Shown piece after piece: positions 9,517 through 17,366 of a DNA stretch of 64,000 nt (positions are counted from its first letter, which is position 1; each line of letters opens with the position of its first letter). Source of the DNA: Metabacillus bambusae (GTDB lineage Bacteria > Bacillota > Bacilli > Bacillales > Bacillaceae). The DNA is taken from positions 1 to 64,000 of the forward strand of contig NZ_JAGDEL010000004.1 in NCBI RefSeq assembly GCF_017497975.1, read 5' to 3'. A program made the position numbers and the translations under genes. The notes below the pieces were generated by a model, which was not told where the DNA came from, searched no databases, and saw nothing but the letters and a program-made list of their open reading frames with translations.

Positions 9517-9530
9517 TTTAAGCGCTTTCG
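9517..9530. promoter_or_regulatory. Second cre-like site upstream of the symporter
   Basis: TTTAAGCGCTTTCG contains the AAGCGCTT core and is a partial cre match. It lies between the symporter start and the better cre at 9574-9587. Confidence 0.4.
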
Positions 9531-9573
9531 AATATCACAAAACAATTGTAAACATTAAGTTTTATACAATGTC

Positions 9574-9661
9574 TGTAAACGCTTAATCACCTTGTTGCTA
9601 ACAAGTATACGGGTTATGTCGAATCATAGTCCATGTACTATTTATCGATTTCATGTATGAT
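9574..9661 (-). promoter_or_regulatory. Promoter with AraC-type direct repeats and cre site
   Basis: Direct repeats TCCATGTACTAT (9630-9641) and TTCATGTATGAT (9650-9661) are spaced 20 bp. A minus-strand -10 TATACT lies at 9604-9609, and cre-like TGTAAACGCTTAAT at 9574-9587. Distances between the elements agree within 1 bp with those at 5813-5899. It drives the symporter-sulfatase operon and lies between it and a divergent AraC gene, the best candidate for the regulator. Confidence 0.65.
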
Positions 9662-9755
9662 TTTTTACTACATTTTATTTTTCTATATTTCTACTTGGAG
9701 ATATCGTGTATAGTAAATTTATAGAAAAATTAGCGTGTAAGGAGGTCTCCGTATC

Positions 9756-10556
9756 ATTAACATAACTGGCGTTTTTTTTGATAATTTAATTCCGAATTGG
9801 CATACGCAAACAGAAAAAATTGATTACAATGTTTTTATTCTAATGGTAAAAGGGAAAGTCGCCTATTCAATAAATGGAGAACAGATTATTGCTGAAAAAG
9901 GAGATCTCGTATATATTCCATATGGGACTTTACGTGGTGGAGAGAATCATGAATCTGGTGAGCACCAAAAATACACAGTTGCGTTTACAATTCCAGAAAA
10001 TGTCGCTTATACGTGTCCTTTTCCTATCAGTAAAAAATTCCATAAAATCAAAACAAGGAATCCCGAATATGTAAAGCATCGTTTTGAGAGGTTATTCGTC
10101 GATAGTAGAGGTGATAAGAAATTCCGATCCTATATATGTGTTGGAATACTACAGGAATTACTTGGAATGTTTGCACGGGAACTTGATAGCCCTTCAATCA
10201 CTCCAAGCAAGATGAAATATACTTCTATCATTGAGAACTACTTGTTAGAAAATTACCGTAAAAACATTGAAATTGAGCAACTCGCAAAGTTAATTAACCG
10301 GTCACCAAGTTACACAATTTCGGTCTTTAAGGAACTAATGGGTCAATCTCCAATCAGATATATCCATCAACTAAGGATCATTGAAGCATGTAATCTCTTA
10401 CTAAATACCGATATGACAATTGTCGCTATTTCTGATTATCTCGGATACTATGACCCTTCCTATTTTTCTCGTATGTTTAAAAAATTAACGGCAATGTCTC
10501 CAAAAGAATTTGCAATGTATGGACATCAGGTTGAGGTTTCTACTCTATTTTCGTAA
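9756..10556 (+). CDS. AraC-family regulator with cupin sensor domain, non-canonical start
   Basis: About 266 residues if read from ATT at 9756. The N-terminal half is a cupin (NWHTQTEKIDYNVFILMVKGK, then GDLVYIPYGTL). The C-terminal 100 residues hold two helix-turn-helix motifs (IEIEQLAKLINRSPSYTISVFKELMG and VAISDYLGYYDPSYFSRMFKKL) of AraC activators. A strong AAGGAGGT lies at 9739-9746, but no ATG, GTG or TTG follows in frame until 9843, which would remove the first cupin strand. The open codons after the site are ATC (9753) and ATT (9756). The gene is divergent from the symporter operon, and both its likely target promoters share direct repeats. It probably senses the sulfated substrate or its product. 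A shorter protein from 9843 is the alternative. Confidence 0.75.
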   Translation: MNITGVFFDNLIPNWHTQTEKIDYNVFILMVKGKVAYSINGEQIIAEKGDLVYIPYGTLRGGENHESGEHQKYTVAFTIPENVAYTCPFPISKKFHKIKTRNPEYVKHRFERLFVDSRGDKKFRSYICVGILQELLGMFARELDSPSITPSKMKYTSIIENYLLENYRKNIEIEQLAKLINRSPSYTISVFKELMGQSPIRYIHQLRIIEACNLLLNTDMTIVAISDYLGYYDPSYFSRMFKKLTAMSPKEFAMYGHQVEVSTLFS

Positions 10557-10755
10557 TAAAGGGCTGCAAAGATGTTTGGGGATATAGGCTTTATTCTTCA
10601 TAGGGTGATTTGATGTTTTTCTTTATATGATTCAGTCCAAATAGTTGTTAACTTTACCAAAAATGAAAGCGTATAAATTCTTACGGATCATCTAAAAATC
10701 TTTGTTACTTTAAAAAAGGCTGCTAGGTTTGTGGCAGTTTACCATCAAAAGTAAA
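10557..10755. other. Intergenic, nothing recognised
   Basis: AT-rich sequence following the AraC gene; no open frame with a ribosome binding site and no repeat seen. Confidence 0.5.
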
Positions 10756-10792
10756 AAGCTTCAATCCCTTATATACCAAAAGATTGAAGCTT
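10756..10792 (-). terminator. Rho-independent terminator
   Basis: Perfect arms AAGCTTCAATC and GATTGAAGCTT, followed on the minus strand by five T. It directly follows the stop of a gene remnant, so it is the leftover terminator of that gene, and may also act on read-through from 11013. Confidence 0.75.
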
Positions 10793-10952
10793 CACATTCT
10801 TATAATCGTATCATCATAAATCCCTGTTTCTTTAAGCGCTTCTATCAACAGACCAAACTGAAAATCCACACGTGAGCACATGCCATAATAGGTTGCTCAA
10901 ATTTCTGTCCACCTGCTCCGAATCCACTTACTACAAGGTCTATTAATGGCAT
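10793..10952 (-). pseudogene. Short gene remnant, possibly of a sulfatase
   Basis: From ATG at 10952 the frame reads MPLIDLVVSGFGAGG and KFEQPIMACAH, then is broken. A shift of frame restores LLIEALKETGIYDDTII before the stop next to the terminator. The last block is the pattern found before the metal-binding DHG motif of sulfatases (compare LLEKQGVMDEVIIIISADHG in the intact gene at 946). Only about 50 codons survive, so identity is uncertain, but its position within the sulfatase region fits. Confidence 0.4.
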
Positions 10953-10977
10953 AAATCTAGTTAACGACTTAGAGAAT

Positions 10978-11002
10978 AAGTATAGAAATCTTTTCTATAC
11001 TT
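10978..11002 (-). terminator. Stem-loop after the second AraC gene
   Basis: Perfect 11-bp arms AAGTATAGAAA/TTTCTATACTT with a 3-base loop start 11 bp beyond the stop codon. The T-run is poor, so this may be a terminator or an mRNA 3' end stabiliser. Confidence 0.55.
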
Positions 11003-11012
11003 ACTCCCTGCA

Positions 11013-11885
11013 TTAGCTATTCATCATCTTCTCCTCACGATAAGCAGACGGAGAGATTCCATAGTAATTTTTGAACGACCGTGAAAACGAATAGACATCT
11101 GAATAATAAAGAGATAAGGCAATTTCTGTGATACTATTTGTATGATCAGCTAATAGTTGTGCAGCTCTTTCCATTACTTTTCGTTGGATATAGCTGTTTG
11201 GATTTATCCCTACTCTTTTCGTAAAAACGTTTGAGAAATGTGTTCGGTTAATACCCACGTAGTTTGCTACATCATTGACAGAGATTCCTTCGCTATAATA
11301 CATATCAATAAAATCTTTGCCATTTTTAATCCAATCTTTCTCAATCACTGGCTTCGTTATATTTTTCCTTCTTATTTCTTCATACAGATTATCAAATAGC
11401 TCATAGATGAGGCTGATTTTTTTAAATTGTAGGTTTTCATCATAATGTTGAAATAACTTTATCAAATATGTTAAAGTGTTTCTACTTTTATCGGTTAGGA
11501 TGTTGTGAATATAAGTGTGGTCCTCCGTTATGCCAAGCATATCTAGCATTGACAATGCTTGTCTACCATCAAAGGCAATCCAAACCATTTCTAGTGGATT
11601 CTTTGGATCTGTATAATACGAATGCGTATGATTAGCATACAAGCAAAAAAGATCTCCCGCTTGAATAGTATAGTGCTTACCTTCATCGATATAAGTTCCA
11701 CTACCATTTATAATACAATGCATACTAAAATAAGGAATGAAGCGAGGACCAATATGATAGTTTTTTTTTGCTAGATTTTGTCCGGCTCGAATAATGTTTA
11801 AACCACCTGCATTCTCAATAAGAGTAGGTGTATAAAACCAATGTTCGGCATATTCATGTCCATATTCCTTCATACAAAGGATCAT
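11013..11885 (-). CDS. AraC-family regulator with cupin sensor domain
   Basis: About 290 residues. The N-terminal half is a cupin sensor (RFIPYFSMHCIINGSGTYI, GDLFCLYANHTHSYY). The C-terminal 100 residues have the two AraC helix-turn-helix units (GISVNDVANYVGINRTHFSNVFTKR, ITEIALSLYYSDVYSFSRSFKN). The ATG at 11885 is preferred because GAGGTG lies nine bases upstream; an ATG seven codons? later (MKEYGHEY) remains possible. It is divergent from the SSS symporter-sulfatase operon, whose upstream region contains direct repeats that could be its operator. It is the second regulator of this kind in the region and is not closely similar to the first. Confidence 0.88.
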   Translation of the reverse strand: MILCMKEYGHEYAEHWFYTPTLIENAGGLNIIRAGQNLAKKNYHIGPRFIPYFSMHCIINGSGTYIDEGKHYTIQAGDLFCLYANHTHSYYTDPKNPLEMVWIAFDGRQALSMLDMLGITEDHTYIHNILTDKSRNTLTYLIKLFQHYDENLQFKKISLIYELFDNLYEEIRRKNITKPVIEKDWIKNGKDFIDMYYSEGISVNDVANYVGINRTHFSNVFTKRVGINPNSYIQRKVMERAAQLLADHTNSITEIALSLYYSDVYSFSRSFKNYYGISPSAYREEKMMNS

Positions 11886-11975
11886 TCCTTTCAACACCTC
11901 AAAAAGCCTTAAATGTTACAATATTTCTGTACTATATTCTTATATTAACAGATCATACACTTTTAAAACAAACCA

Positions 11976-12007
11976 ACAAAATGATAAATGACAATCAAAC
12001 AAAATGA
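11976..12007. promoter_or_regulatory. Candidate AraC operator: direct repeats
   Basis: ACAAAATGA occurs at 11976-11984 and again at 11999-12007, 23 bp apart, close to two helical turns. This is the pattern expected for AraC-family sites. They lie between the AraC gene at 11885 and the symporter at 12128. Confidence 0.45.
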
Positions 12008-12051
12008 CATTTAAATTTCTTTATTATGCTGTAAATTAGTATGTAATACAA

Positions 12052-12065
12052 TGTTTGGCCAAACA
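12052..12065. promoter_or_regulatory. Perfect 14-bp palindrome upstream of symporter
   Basis: TGTTTGGCCAAACA is a perfect inverted repeat, 62 bp upstream of the symporter start and 13 bp before the cre. It may be an operator for an unknown repressor. Confidence 0.4.
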
Positions 12066-12078
12066 AAGTATTATTTAT

Positions 12079-12092
12079 TGAAAACGCTTTGA
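12079..12092. promoter_or_regulatory. cre-like CcpA site
   Basis: TGAAAACGCTTTGA agrees with the cre consensus at 13 of 14 positions. It lies 35 bp before the symporter start codon, consistent with catabolite repression of the operon. Confidence 0.65.
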
Positions 12093-12127
12093 AAAAATAA
12101 AAGTGTTTTCAGTCAGGAGGTCACATA

Positions 12128-13876
12128 ATGGATTATTCGAATTTAATTTTCACCTTAACTTCATGTGTTATTATCATGGTTCTAATTTCCATTTTCACTT
12201 ACTTTAAATCACGTGGCGAGACGAAAGATTCTGAAGGTTATTTTCTAGCTGGTCGTGGCTTATCAGGTACATTTATTGCCGGATCTGTTTTATTAACAAA
12301 CTTATCTGCTGAACAGTTAATTGGCCTTAACGGGCAAGCATATCGCTCTAACTTATCAAACATGGCGTGGGAAGTAACGGCTCCTGTAGCAATCGTCATT
12401 ATGGCTTTATTTTTATTACCAAAATATTTAGGTGGTGCATTTACCACTTTGCCTGAATTTTTAAGTAAGCGCTTTGATACTGGTGTTCAACAAATGACAG
12501 CAGCATTATTTTTGCTAAGCTACATTTTTGTCTTGATTCCTTCTACCTTATATTCTGGTTCACTTGCTGTCTTAAAAATATTTAATGTTCCTGAGCTATT
12601 TGATATTTCTTATACAACTTCTGTTTGGGTGGTTGTCTGGATTATCGGCATCATTGGATCTTTGTTAGCAGTATTAGGTGGTGCAAAGGCCGTTGCGATT
12701 TCGGATACGATTTATGGAATAGGTCTTTTAATCGTTGGAATTCTTGTACCTGTGTTAGGGTTCTTGGCACTTGGTCAAGGAGATTTGCTTGCAGGGATGA
12801 AGCATATTACTATTAACAATCCTGAAAAGTTAAATGCAATTGGTTCAGCAACTGACTCTGTTCCATTTGGAGCGATCTTTACCGGGTTAATATTTGCTAA
12901 CTTATTTTATTTTGGAACAAATCAATATATTATTCAACGCTCGTTAGGAGCTAAAAATTTAAAAGAAGGTCAAAAGGGCGTGCTTTTTGCAGGGTTCTTT
13001 AAACTAATGATACCGCTTTTTATGATGATTCCAGGTACAATTGCTTTTCATTTATATGGAGGTAATCTTGAAAACGTTGATTTAGCTTATCCATCAATTG
13101 TTTCAAATTTACTTCCTACTTATTTATCAGGCTTTTTCTTAGCAGTGCTGCTTGGAGCTGTTTTTAGTACGTATAACTCTTTATTAAATAGCGCCTCGAC
13201 GATATTTGCTCTTGATATTTATAAAGAGAAGTTTAATAAAAATGTCTCTGATGTAAAAATGGTTTTTATTAGTAAAATTTTCGGAATAGCTGTAAGCGTT
13301 ATCGCTTTATTTATAACTCCTTTATTATTGAATGCACCTAATGGAATCTGGGATATAATTAAAAAGTTTAGTGGCTTCTTTAACATTCCTATCATAGCAA
13401 TTGTTTTGGTCGGGTTAATTTTCAAAAAAGTGCCTGCTTTAGCAGCAAAAGTAGTCATCATTTTTCATGTAACGTTATATTATTTCCTTGTTTGGGGTAC
13501 TGACCATTTATTTGGAATTAAGCTAAATGTGAACTTTATTTATGTGTACGGAATTCTCTTTTTTGTTGAAGTATTTATCATGCTTATTATTAGTAAATAT
13601 AAACCGATGGAAAAAGCGTATCAATTTGAGAAAAATCATAAAGTTGAAATGGTTCCTTGGAAATATACAATTTTCACATCTGTTTGGTTACTATCACTCG
13701 TTGTGATCACATATATTGTTTTTTCACCAATAGGTTTTGCATATCAAGATGGAATTGTCTCACCCGCATTCTTCCCTATCTTAATCGCGTCACTTGTGAT
13801 TACGTCAATCTTAAGCTGGTATTCTATTAATCGTTGGAATCAAAAGTATTCCAATTTTCTTGATAAAGTCGCCTAA
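12128..13876 (+). CDS. Sodium:solute symporter, SSS family (SGLT-type)
   Basis: 582 residues with about fourteen hydrophobic segments. The ATG follows CAGGAGGT at good spacing. Characteristic SSS blocks are present: SEGYFLAGRGLSGTFIAGSVLLTNLSAEQLIGLNG near residues 36-70 and FGTNQYIIQRSLGAKNLKEGQKG near 260. These resemble the Na+/glucose branch. It would take up its substrate with Na+. The next gene, 21 bp away, is a sulfatase, making this the third transporter-sulfatase pair. The pair is divergent from an AraC gene and preceded by a cre site. Confidence 0.93.
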   Translation: MDYSNLIFTLTSCVIIMVLISIFTYFKSRGETKDSEGYFLAGRGLSGTFIAGSVLLTNLSAEQLIGLNGQAYRSNLSNMAWEVTAPVAIVIMALFLLPKYLGGAFTTLPEFLSKRFDTGVQQMTAALFLLSYIFVLIPSTLYSGSLAVLKIFNVPELFDISYTTSVWVVVWIIGIIGSLLAVLGGAKAVAISDTIYGIGLLIVGILVPVLGFLALGQGDLLAGMKHITINNPEKLNAIGSATDSVPFGAIFTGLIFANLFYFGTNQYIIQRSLGAKNLKEGQKGVLFAGFFKLMIPLFMMIPGTIAFHLYGGNLENVDLAYPSIVSNLLPTYLSGFFLAVLLGAVFSTYNSLLNSASTIFALDIYKEKFNKNVSDVKMVFISKIFGIAVSVIALFITPLLLNAPNGIWDIIKKFSGFFNIPIIAIVLVGLIFKKVPALAAKVVIIFHVTLYYFLVWGTDHLFGIKLNVNFIYVYGILFFVEVFIMLIISKYKPMEKAYQFEKNHKVEMVPWKYTIFTSVWLLSLVVITYIVFSPIGFAYQDGIVSPAFFPILIASLVITSILSWYSINRWNQKYSNFLDKVA

Positions 13877-13897
13877 TTTATGTAAGGAGTGTATATC

Positions 13898-15445
13898 ATG
13901 ACATCATCTGAAAAACGTCCAAATATCTTACTAATTACAAGTGATCAACAGCATTGGAATACAATTGGTGCCTTTAATTCTGAAATCAGCACACCGAATT
14001 TAGATCGCTTAGTAAAGGAAGGAACAACATTTAACCGAGCATATTGTCCTAATCCAACCTGTACACCAAGTCGGGCCTCGATTGTGACAGGTATGTATCC
14101 GAGTCAGCACGGAGCATGGACTCTTGGTACAAAATTACTTGAAGATCGTCATGTCGTTGGTGATGATTTTCAGCAAGCTGGTTACAAAACATCATTAGTA
14201 GGAAAAGCGCATTTTCAACCATTGCAATCCACGGAGGAATACCCCTCACTTGAAGCTTATCCTACATTACAGGATTTAGATTTTTGGCGAGAGTTTAACG
14301 GCCCCTTTTATGGTTTTGATACAGTAGAATTAGCACGTAACCATACGAACGAAGCCCATGTAGGTCAGCATTATGCAATCTGGATGGAGGAAAACGGACT
14401 CAAAAACTGGCGTGATTATTTTCTTGCTCCTACAGGGAATATGGATCCTAATGAAACCTATAAATGGAAGATCCCTGAAAAATATCATTATAATAATTGG
14501 ATTGCTGAACGTTCAAATGCAATGCTTGAGGATTACAAAAATAATGATGAAAATTTCTTCTTATGGGCGAGCTTCTTTGACCCACATCCTGAATATTTAG
14601 CTCCTGAGCCATGGGATTCAATGTATGATGACAAAGAGTTAACAATTCCTACTATGACGCCAGGTGAGCATGAAAAAAATCCACCACACTTCGGTAAAAC
14701 ACAGGACGATAATCCTGATTTTTCCGATTTAAATGAAAGCGGCTTTGGTATACATGGTTATCGTTCACATCATTATTATGAGTATGGAGCAAAGTTTAAA
14801 TTAACAGACTATGACAAGAAGAAATTAGTTTCTACTTATTATGGCATGGTTAGTATGCTAGATAAATATGTTGGTAAAATCTTAGATAAATTGGATGAAT
14901 TAGGATTAACGGAAAACACAATTGTTGTTTTTACAACCGATCATGGCCATTTATTTGGTCAGCATGGGTTACAGGCGAAGGGCGGCTTTCATTATGAAGA
15001 TTTAATCAAGCTTCCATTTATCGTTCGCTATCCTAATCACGTTCCAGCTGGGCGCACAAGTTCAGCAATTCAATCATTAGTTGACCTAGCTCCTACATTT
15101 CTATCTTTTTGTGGTTTGCCAATCCCGCATTCCATGTCAGGAGTTGACCAAAAGCAAGTATGGCTAGGAGAAAAGGATCAAGCTCGAGATCATGCAATTT
15201 GTGAATTTCGACATGAAGCCACAACCATTCATCAAAAAACCTTTGTAGATGAGCGTTATAAAATTACTGTTTATTATAATCAAACATATGGAGAGCTTTT
15301 TGATTTAGAAAATGACCCAGGAGAAATTAATAATTTATGGAACGAACCTGAATTTGCGGAGCTAAAATCTACATTATTGCTAAAATATATTTGGGCTGAA
15401 TTAGGCAAAGAACCATTATACATGCCGAGAATTTGGCACGCATAA
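13898..15445 (+). CDS. Cytoplasmic S1-family sulfatase (third of three)
   Basis: 515 residues from the ATG at 13898, chosen because AAGGAG lies eight bases before it; an upstream GTG (13889) overlaps that site. The formylglycine motif is C-T-P-S-R with Cys55, inside NPTCTPSRASIVTG. D16 and TTDHGHLFGQHG supply metal ligands. There is no signal peptide. The sequence belongs to a different branch from the other two (start NILLITSDQQHW; blocks of the choline-sulfatase/arylsulfatase type), so its substrate probably differs. It is co-transcribed with the SSS symporter. No terminator is seen before the 160-bp repeat that begins 10 bp after the stop codon. Confidence 0.93.
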   Translation: MTSSEKRPNILLITSDQQHWNTIGAFNSEISTPNLDRLVKEGTTFNRAYCPNPTCTPSRASIVTGMYPSQHGAWTLGTKLLEDRHVVGDDFQQAGYKTSLVGKAHFQPLQSTEEYPSLEAYPTLQDLDFWREFNGPFYGFDTVELARNHTNEAHVGQHYAIWMEENGLKNWRDYFLAPTGNMDPNETYKWKIPEKYHYNNWIAERSNAMLEDYKNNDENFFLWASFFDPHPEYLAPEPWDSMYDDKELTIPTMTPGEHEKNPPHFGKTQDDNPDFSDLNESGFGIHGYRSHHYYEYGAKFKLTDYDKKKLVSTYYGMVSMLDKYVGKILDKLDELGLTENTIVVFTTDHGHLFGQHGLQAKGGFHYEDLIKLPFIVRYPNHVPAGRTSSAIQSLVDLAPTFLSFCGLPIPHSMSGVDQKQVWLGEKDQARDHAICEFRHEATTIHQKTFVDERYKITVYYNQTYGELFDLENDPGEINNLWNEPEFAELKSTLLLKYIWAELGKEPLYMPRIWHA

Positions 15446-15455
15446 GCCGTAACGG

Positions 15456-15619
15456 AACAAAAGCGCAAGCGCCTTGAACAGCCTCGGCAAATAAGACGCT
15501 CATGAATAGAAGGTGTTTTTTAACCTTCAATTCATGAGTGGCTGTAGACCAAAGAGGGGCTAGGCGTTGGAGCTGGAAGCCTAGCGCTTATCCACACTAC
15601 TAGAATTTTATAATTTCCT
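15456..15619. repeat. 160-bp interspersed repeat, copy A (type I)
   Basis: Begins AACAAAAGCGCAAGCGCC and ends GAATTTTATAATTTCCT. It has a central hairpin (TCATGAATAGAAGGTG against ACCTTCAATTCATGA) and a second inverted pair around GCTAGGCG/GCCTAGCGC. Other copies lie at 39311, 39821, 39991, 52439 and a diverged one at 59191. Confidence 0.85.
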
Positions 15620-15764
15620 GTATCATGGGTTATAACCAAAAACTAAGAAAGCAGCAATCAGAGCTCTACAAACGGGGGAGGAATCGTTTTAACTGGTTTT
15701 TTAGTGACAGCTATGCTTAATTGTGCCATAGCTTGTAGAAGGTGAATGAATATTTAAAATAATT
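15620..15764. other. Intergenic, no gene supported
   Basis: Short stretch between the repeat and a minus-strand terminator. A 31-codon plus-strand frame from an ATG here has no convincing ribosome binding site. Confidence 0.4.
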
Positions 15765-15790
15765 AAGACCTTCCTAAAATGGAGGGGCTT
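15765..15790 (-). terminator. Imperfect hairpin after a small gene
   Basis: On the minus strand AAGCCCCTCC pairs imperfectly with GGAAGGTCTT, then AATTATTTT. It lies just after the stop of the 70-residue gene. Confidence 0.5.
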
Positions 15791-15794
15791 ATTT

Positions 15795-16007
15795 TTACCC
15801 ATTAATATCATAATTCATATGTATATCATCATCTTTATCATTTAGTGAACCTAATTTATCAATGTAATCAAATAGACTAAGAAGTGATTTTTTATCTATA
15901 ACCAACATATCAAATTCTTTCTCTTCAACCGAATCCCTAATGTATTGTAAATCTTCACTTGTTTTAATACTCCCTCCTGGGAAAATAACTTTGTTCACGT
16001 CAGTCAT
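15795..16007 (-). CDS. Small hypothetical protein
   Basis: 70 residues from ATG at 16007, with TTGGAG nine bases upstream. An in-frame TTG further up overlaps that site. The protein is acidic (EEKEFDMLVIDKKSLLSLFDYIDKL, DKDDDIHMNYDING) without signal peptide or membrane segment. No family was recognised. It is followed by its own hairpin and stands apart from the flanking plus-strand genes. Confidence 0.45.
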   Translation of the reverse strand: MTDVNKVIFPGGSIKTSEDLQYIRDSVEEKEFDMLVIDKKSLLSLFDYIDKLGSLNDKDDDIHMNYDING

Positions 16008-16074
16008 CAATAACAACTCCAATCCTATTAATGCATTTATATTGTGTCCTTAATTGCAAGAAATATCCAAATAA

Positions 16075-16105
16075 AATCAGCCCTTCCTGATTGGAGGGCT
16101 GATTT
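16075..16105. terminator. Strong hairpin with T-tracts on both strands
   Basis: AATCAGCCCTTCC and GGAGGGCTGATT form a long stem, with T-rich tracts in both directions. It directly follows, on the minus strand, the stop codon of the gene remnant at 16109-16231. Confidence 0.75.
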
Positions 16106-16108
16106 TAT

Positions 16109-16231
16109 TTATATGTTCCTTTGTGATTTTTTTAGCATATTTATTGCCTCTCTAACCCTTTTCTCATATTTATAATTTCCATAGCGGTAAATTTCTTCAA
16201 CCCACCACGCTCTTCGGGAATTAGACAGGTT
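16109..16231 (-). pseudogene. C-terminal remnant of an unidentified gene
   Basis: On the minus strand about 40 codons (SNSRRAWWVEEIYRYG, YEKRVREAINMLKKSQ) end in TAA immediately before a strong terminator. They have the composition of a real protein C-terminus. No start codon or ribosome binding site precedes them, and the 5' part is absent. The family was not recognised. Confidence 0.35.
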
Positions 16232-16245
16232 GGGGGAAAATAAAA

Positions 16246-16539
16246 ATGGTCGAGGTCAACCAATTTAATGGATATCAAGATAATACAGAAGTTGCAAAGA
16301 CAACAGTAATAACTACGACGGAATGTATTAACGAATCTAATGTAAATTCAATGCTTGATAGTCTTAAAGACTCGGAAATAAAACTACGTGAAACACTGAT
16401 AGATGCATTCCCTAATATTGATGATGATAGGTTTATTGATACATTGATAAAGATTGGTATTATTTTATATTTAAAAGGTTTTGACTTTTTAATGAAAATA
16501 GAATATTATTCTATAAATGAGAATGATTATTATTATTGA
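16246..16539 (+). CDS. Hypothetical protein, 97 residues
   Basis: Starts at ATG after GTTGGGGG, a weak ribosome binding site. The protein is acidic and ends in SINENDYYY; there is one modestly hydrophobic stretch (IGIILYLKGFDFLM). No family recognised. Its last codons overlap a good Fur box for the downstream iron operon, so either the gene is real and its 3' end also serves as operator, or the frame is fortuitous. Confidence 0.35.
   Translation: MVEVNQFNGYQDNTEVAKTTVITTTECINESNVNSMLDSLKDSEIKLRETLIDAFPNIDDDRFIDTLIKIGIILYLKGFDFLMKIEYYSINENDYYY
16518..16532. promoter_or_regulatory. Fur box upstream of the iron transporter
   Basis: TGAGAATGATTATTA matches the Bacillus Fur consensus TGATAATNATTATCA at 13 of 15 positions. 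It lies 38 bp before the ATPase start codon. Confidence 0.65.
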
Positions 16540-16569
16540 AAGATATTAAAAAAAGAAGGAGATTGTCAA

Positions 16570-17355
16570 ATGTTTCGAGTATCTGCAGATAAAATAGAAG
16601 TAAAATATGACAAAAAAATCATTCTTAAAGATTTACTCCTGCATATTCCGAATAAGAGTATTTCAACGATTGTTGGACCAAATGGTTGTGGTAAATCAAC
16701 TCTATTAAAAACTTTAACAAAATTATTGGCTTATTCTAAAGGGCAAATTTTATTAGATGGACAAGAATTAAATTCATATAAAACAAAGGAATTAGCGCAA
16801 AAAATGGCTTTACTGCCTCAATCTCAAATTGCTCCAGCTCATATTACAGTACGCGAACTAGTTGCTTACGGTCGATATCCTCATCAAGGGAATTTTGGTA
16901 TTTTAAGTGCACAAGATCAGGATGCTATTGATTGGGCCATTTCAAAGACCAAGTTAAACGACATAGAAAATTCTACTGTTGATTCATTGTCGGGTGGTCA
17001 ACGTCAACGTGTTTGGGTTGCCTTAGCACTAGCTCAACAAACTGATATTATTTATTTAGATGAACCAACTACATATTTAGATCTTGCGCATCAACTTGAT
17101 TTAATGAAACTTCTTAAACAATTAAATCAAGAGGAGAATCGTACAATAATTATGGTGTTACATGATCTGAATTTAGCAGCGCGTTTTTCAGATTATATGA
17201 TATCTATGAATTCTGGACAAATTGTAAAAGCTGGAACGGTAGAAGAAGTTATGACCACCGCTAACTTAAAGCAAGTCTTTCAAATTGATGCCATCATCGG
17301 TAACGATCCCTATACTAAAAAGCCAATTTGTCTATCCTACAATACTGGTACATAA
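16570..17355 (+). CDS. Iron(III) siderophore/citrate ABC transporter, ATPase
   Basis: 261 residues of the FecE/FhuC class. Walker A GPNGCGKS is at residues 36-43, the Q-loop lies in LLPQSQIAPAH, the signature is LSGGQRQRVWVALALAQQ, and Walker B is DIIYLDEPTTYLDLAHQ. AGAAGGAG precedes the ATG. It powers uptake through the two FecCD-type permeases that follow. The gene order ATPase-permease-permease-binding protein, and the Fur box upstream, point to ferric siderophore or ferric citrate (YfmCDEF-like) import. Confidence 0.93.
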   Translation: MFRVSADKIEVKYDKKIILKDLLLHIPNKSISTIVGPNGCGKSTLLKTLTKLLAYSKGQILLDGQELNSYKTKELAQKMALLPQSQIAPAHITVRELVAYGRYPHQGNFGILSAQDQDAIDWAISKTKLNDIENSTVDSLSGGQRQRVWVALALAQQTDIIYLDEPTTYLDLAHQLDLMKLLKQLNQEENRTIIMVLHDLNLAARFSDYMISMNSGQIVKAGTVEEVMTTANLKQVFQIDAIIGNDPYTKKPICLSYNTGT

Positions 17356-17366
17356 GAGCTGAAGCT

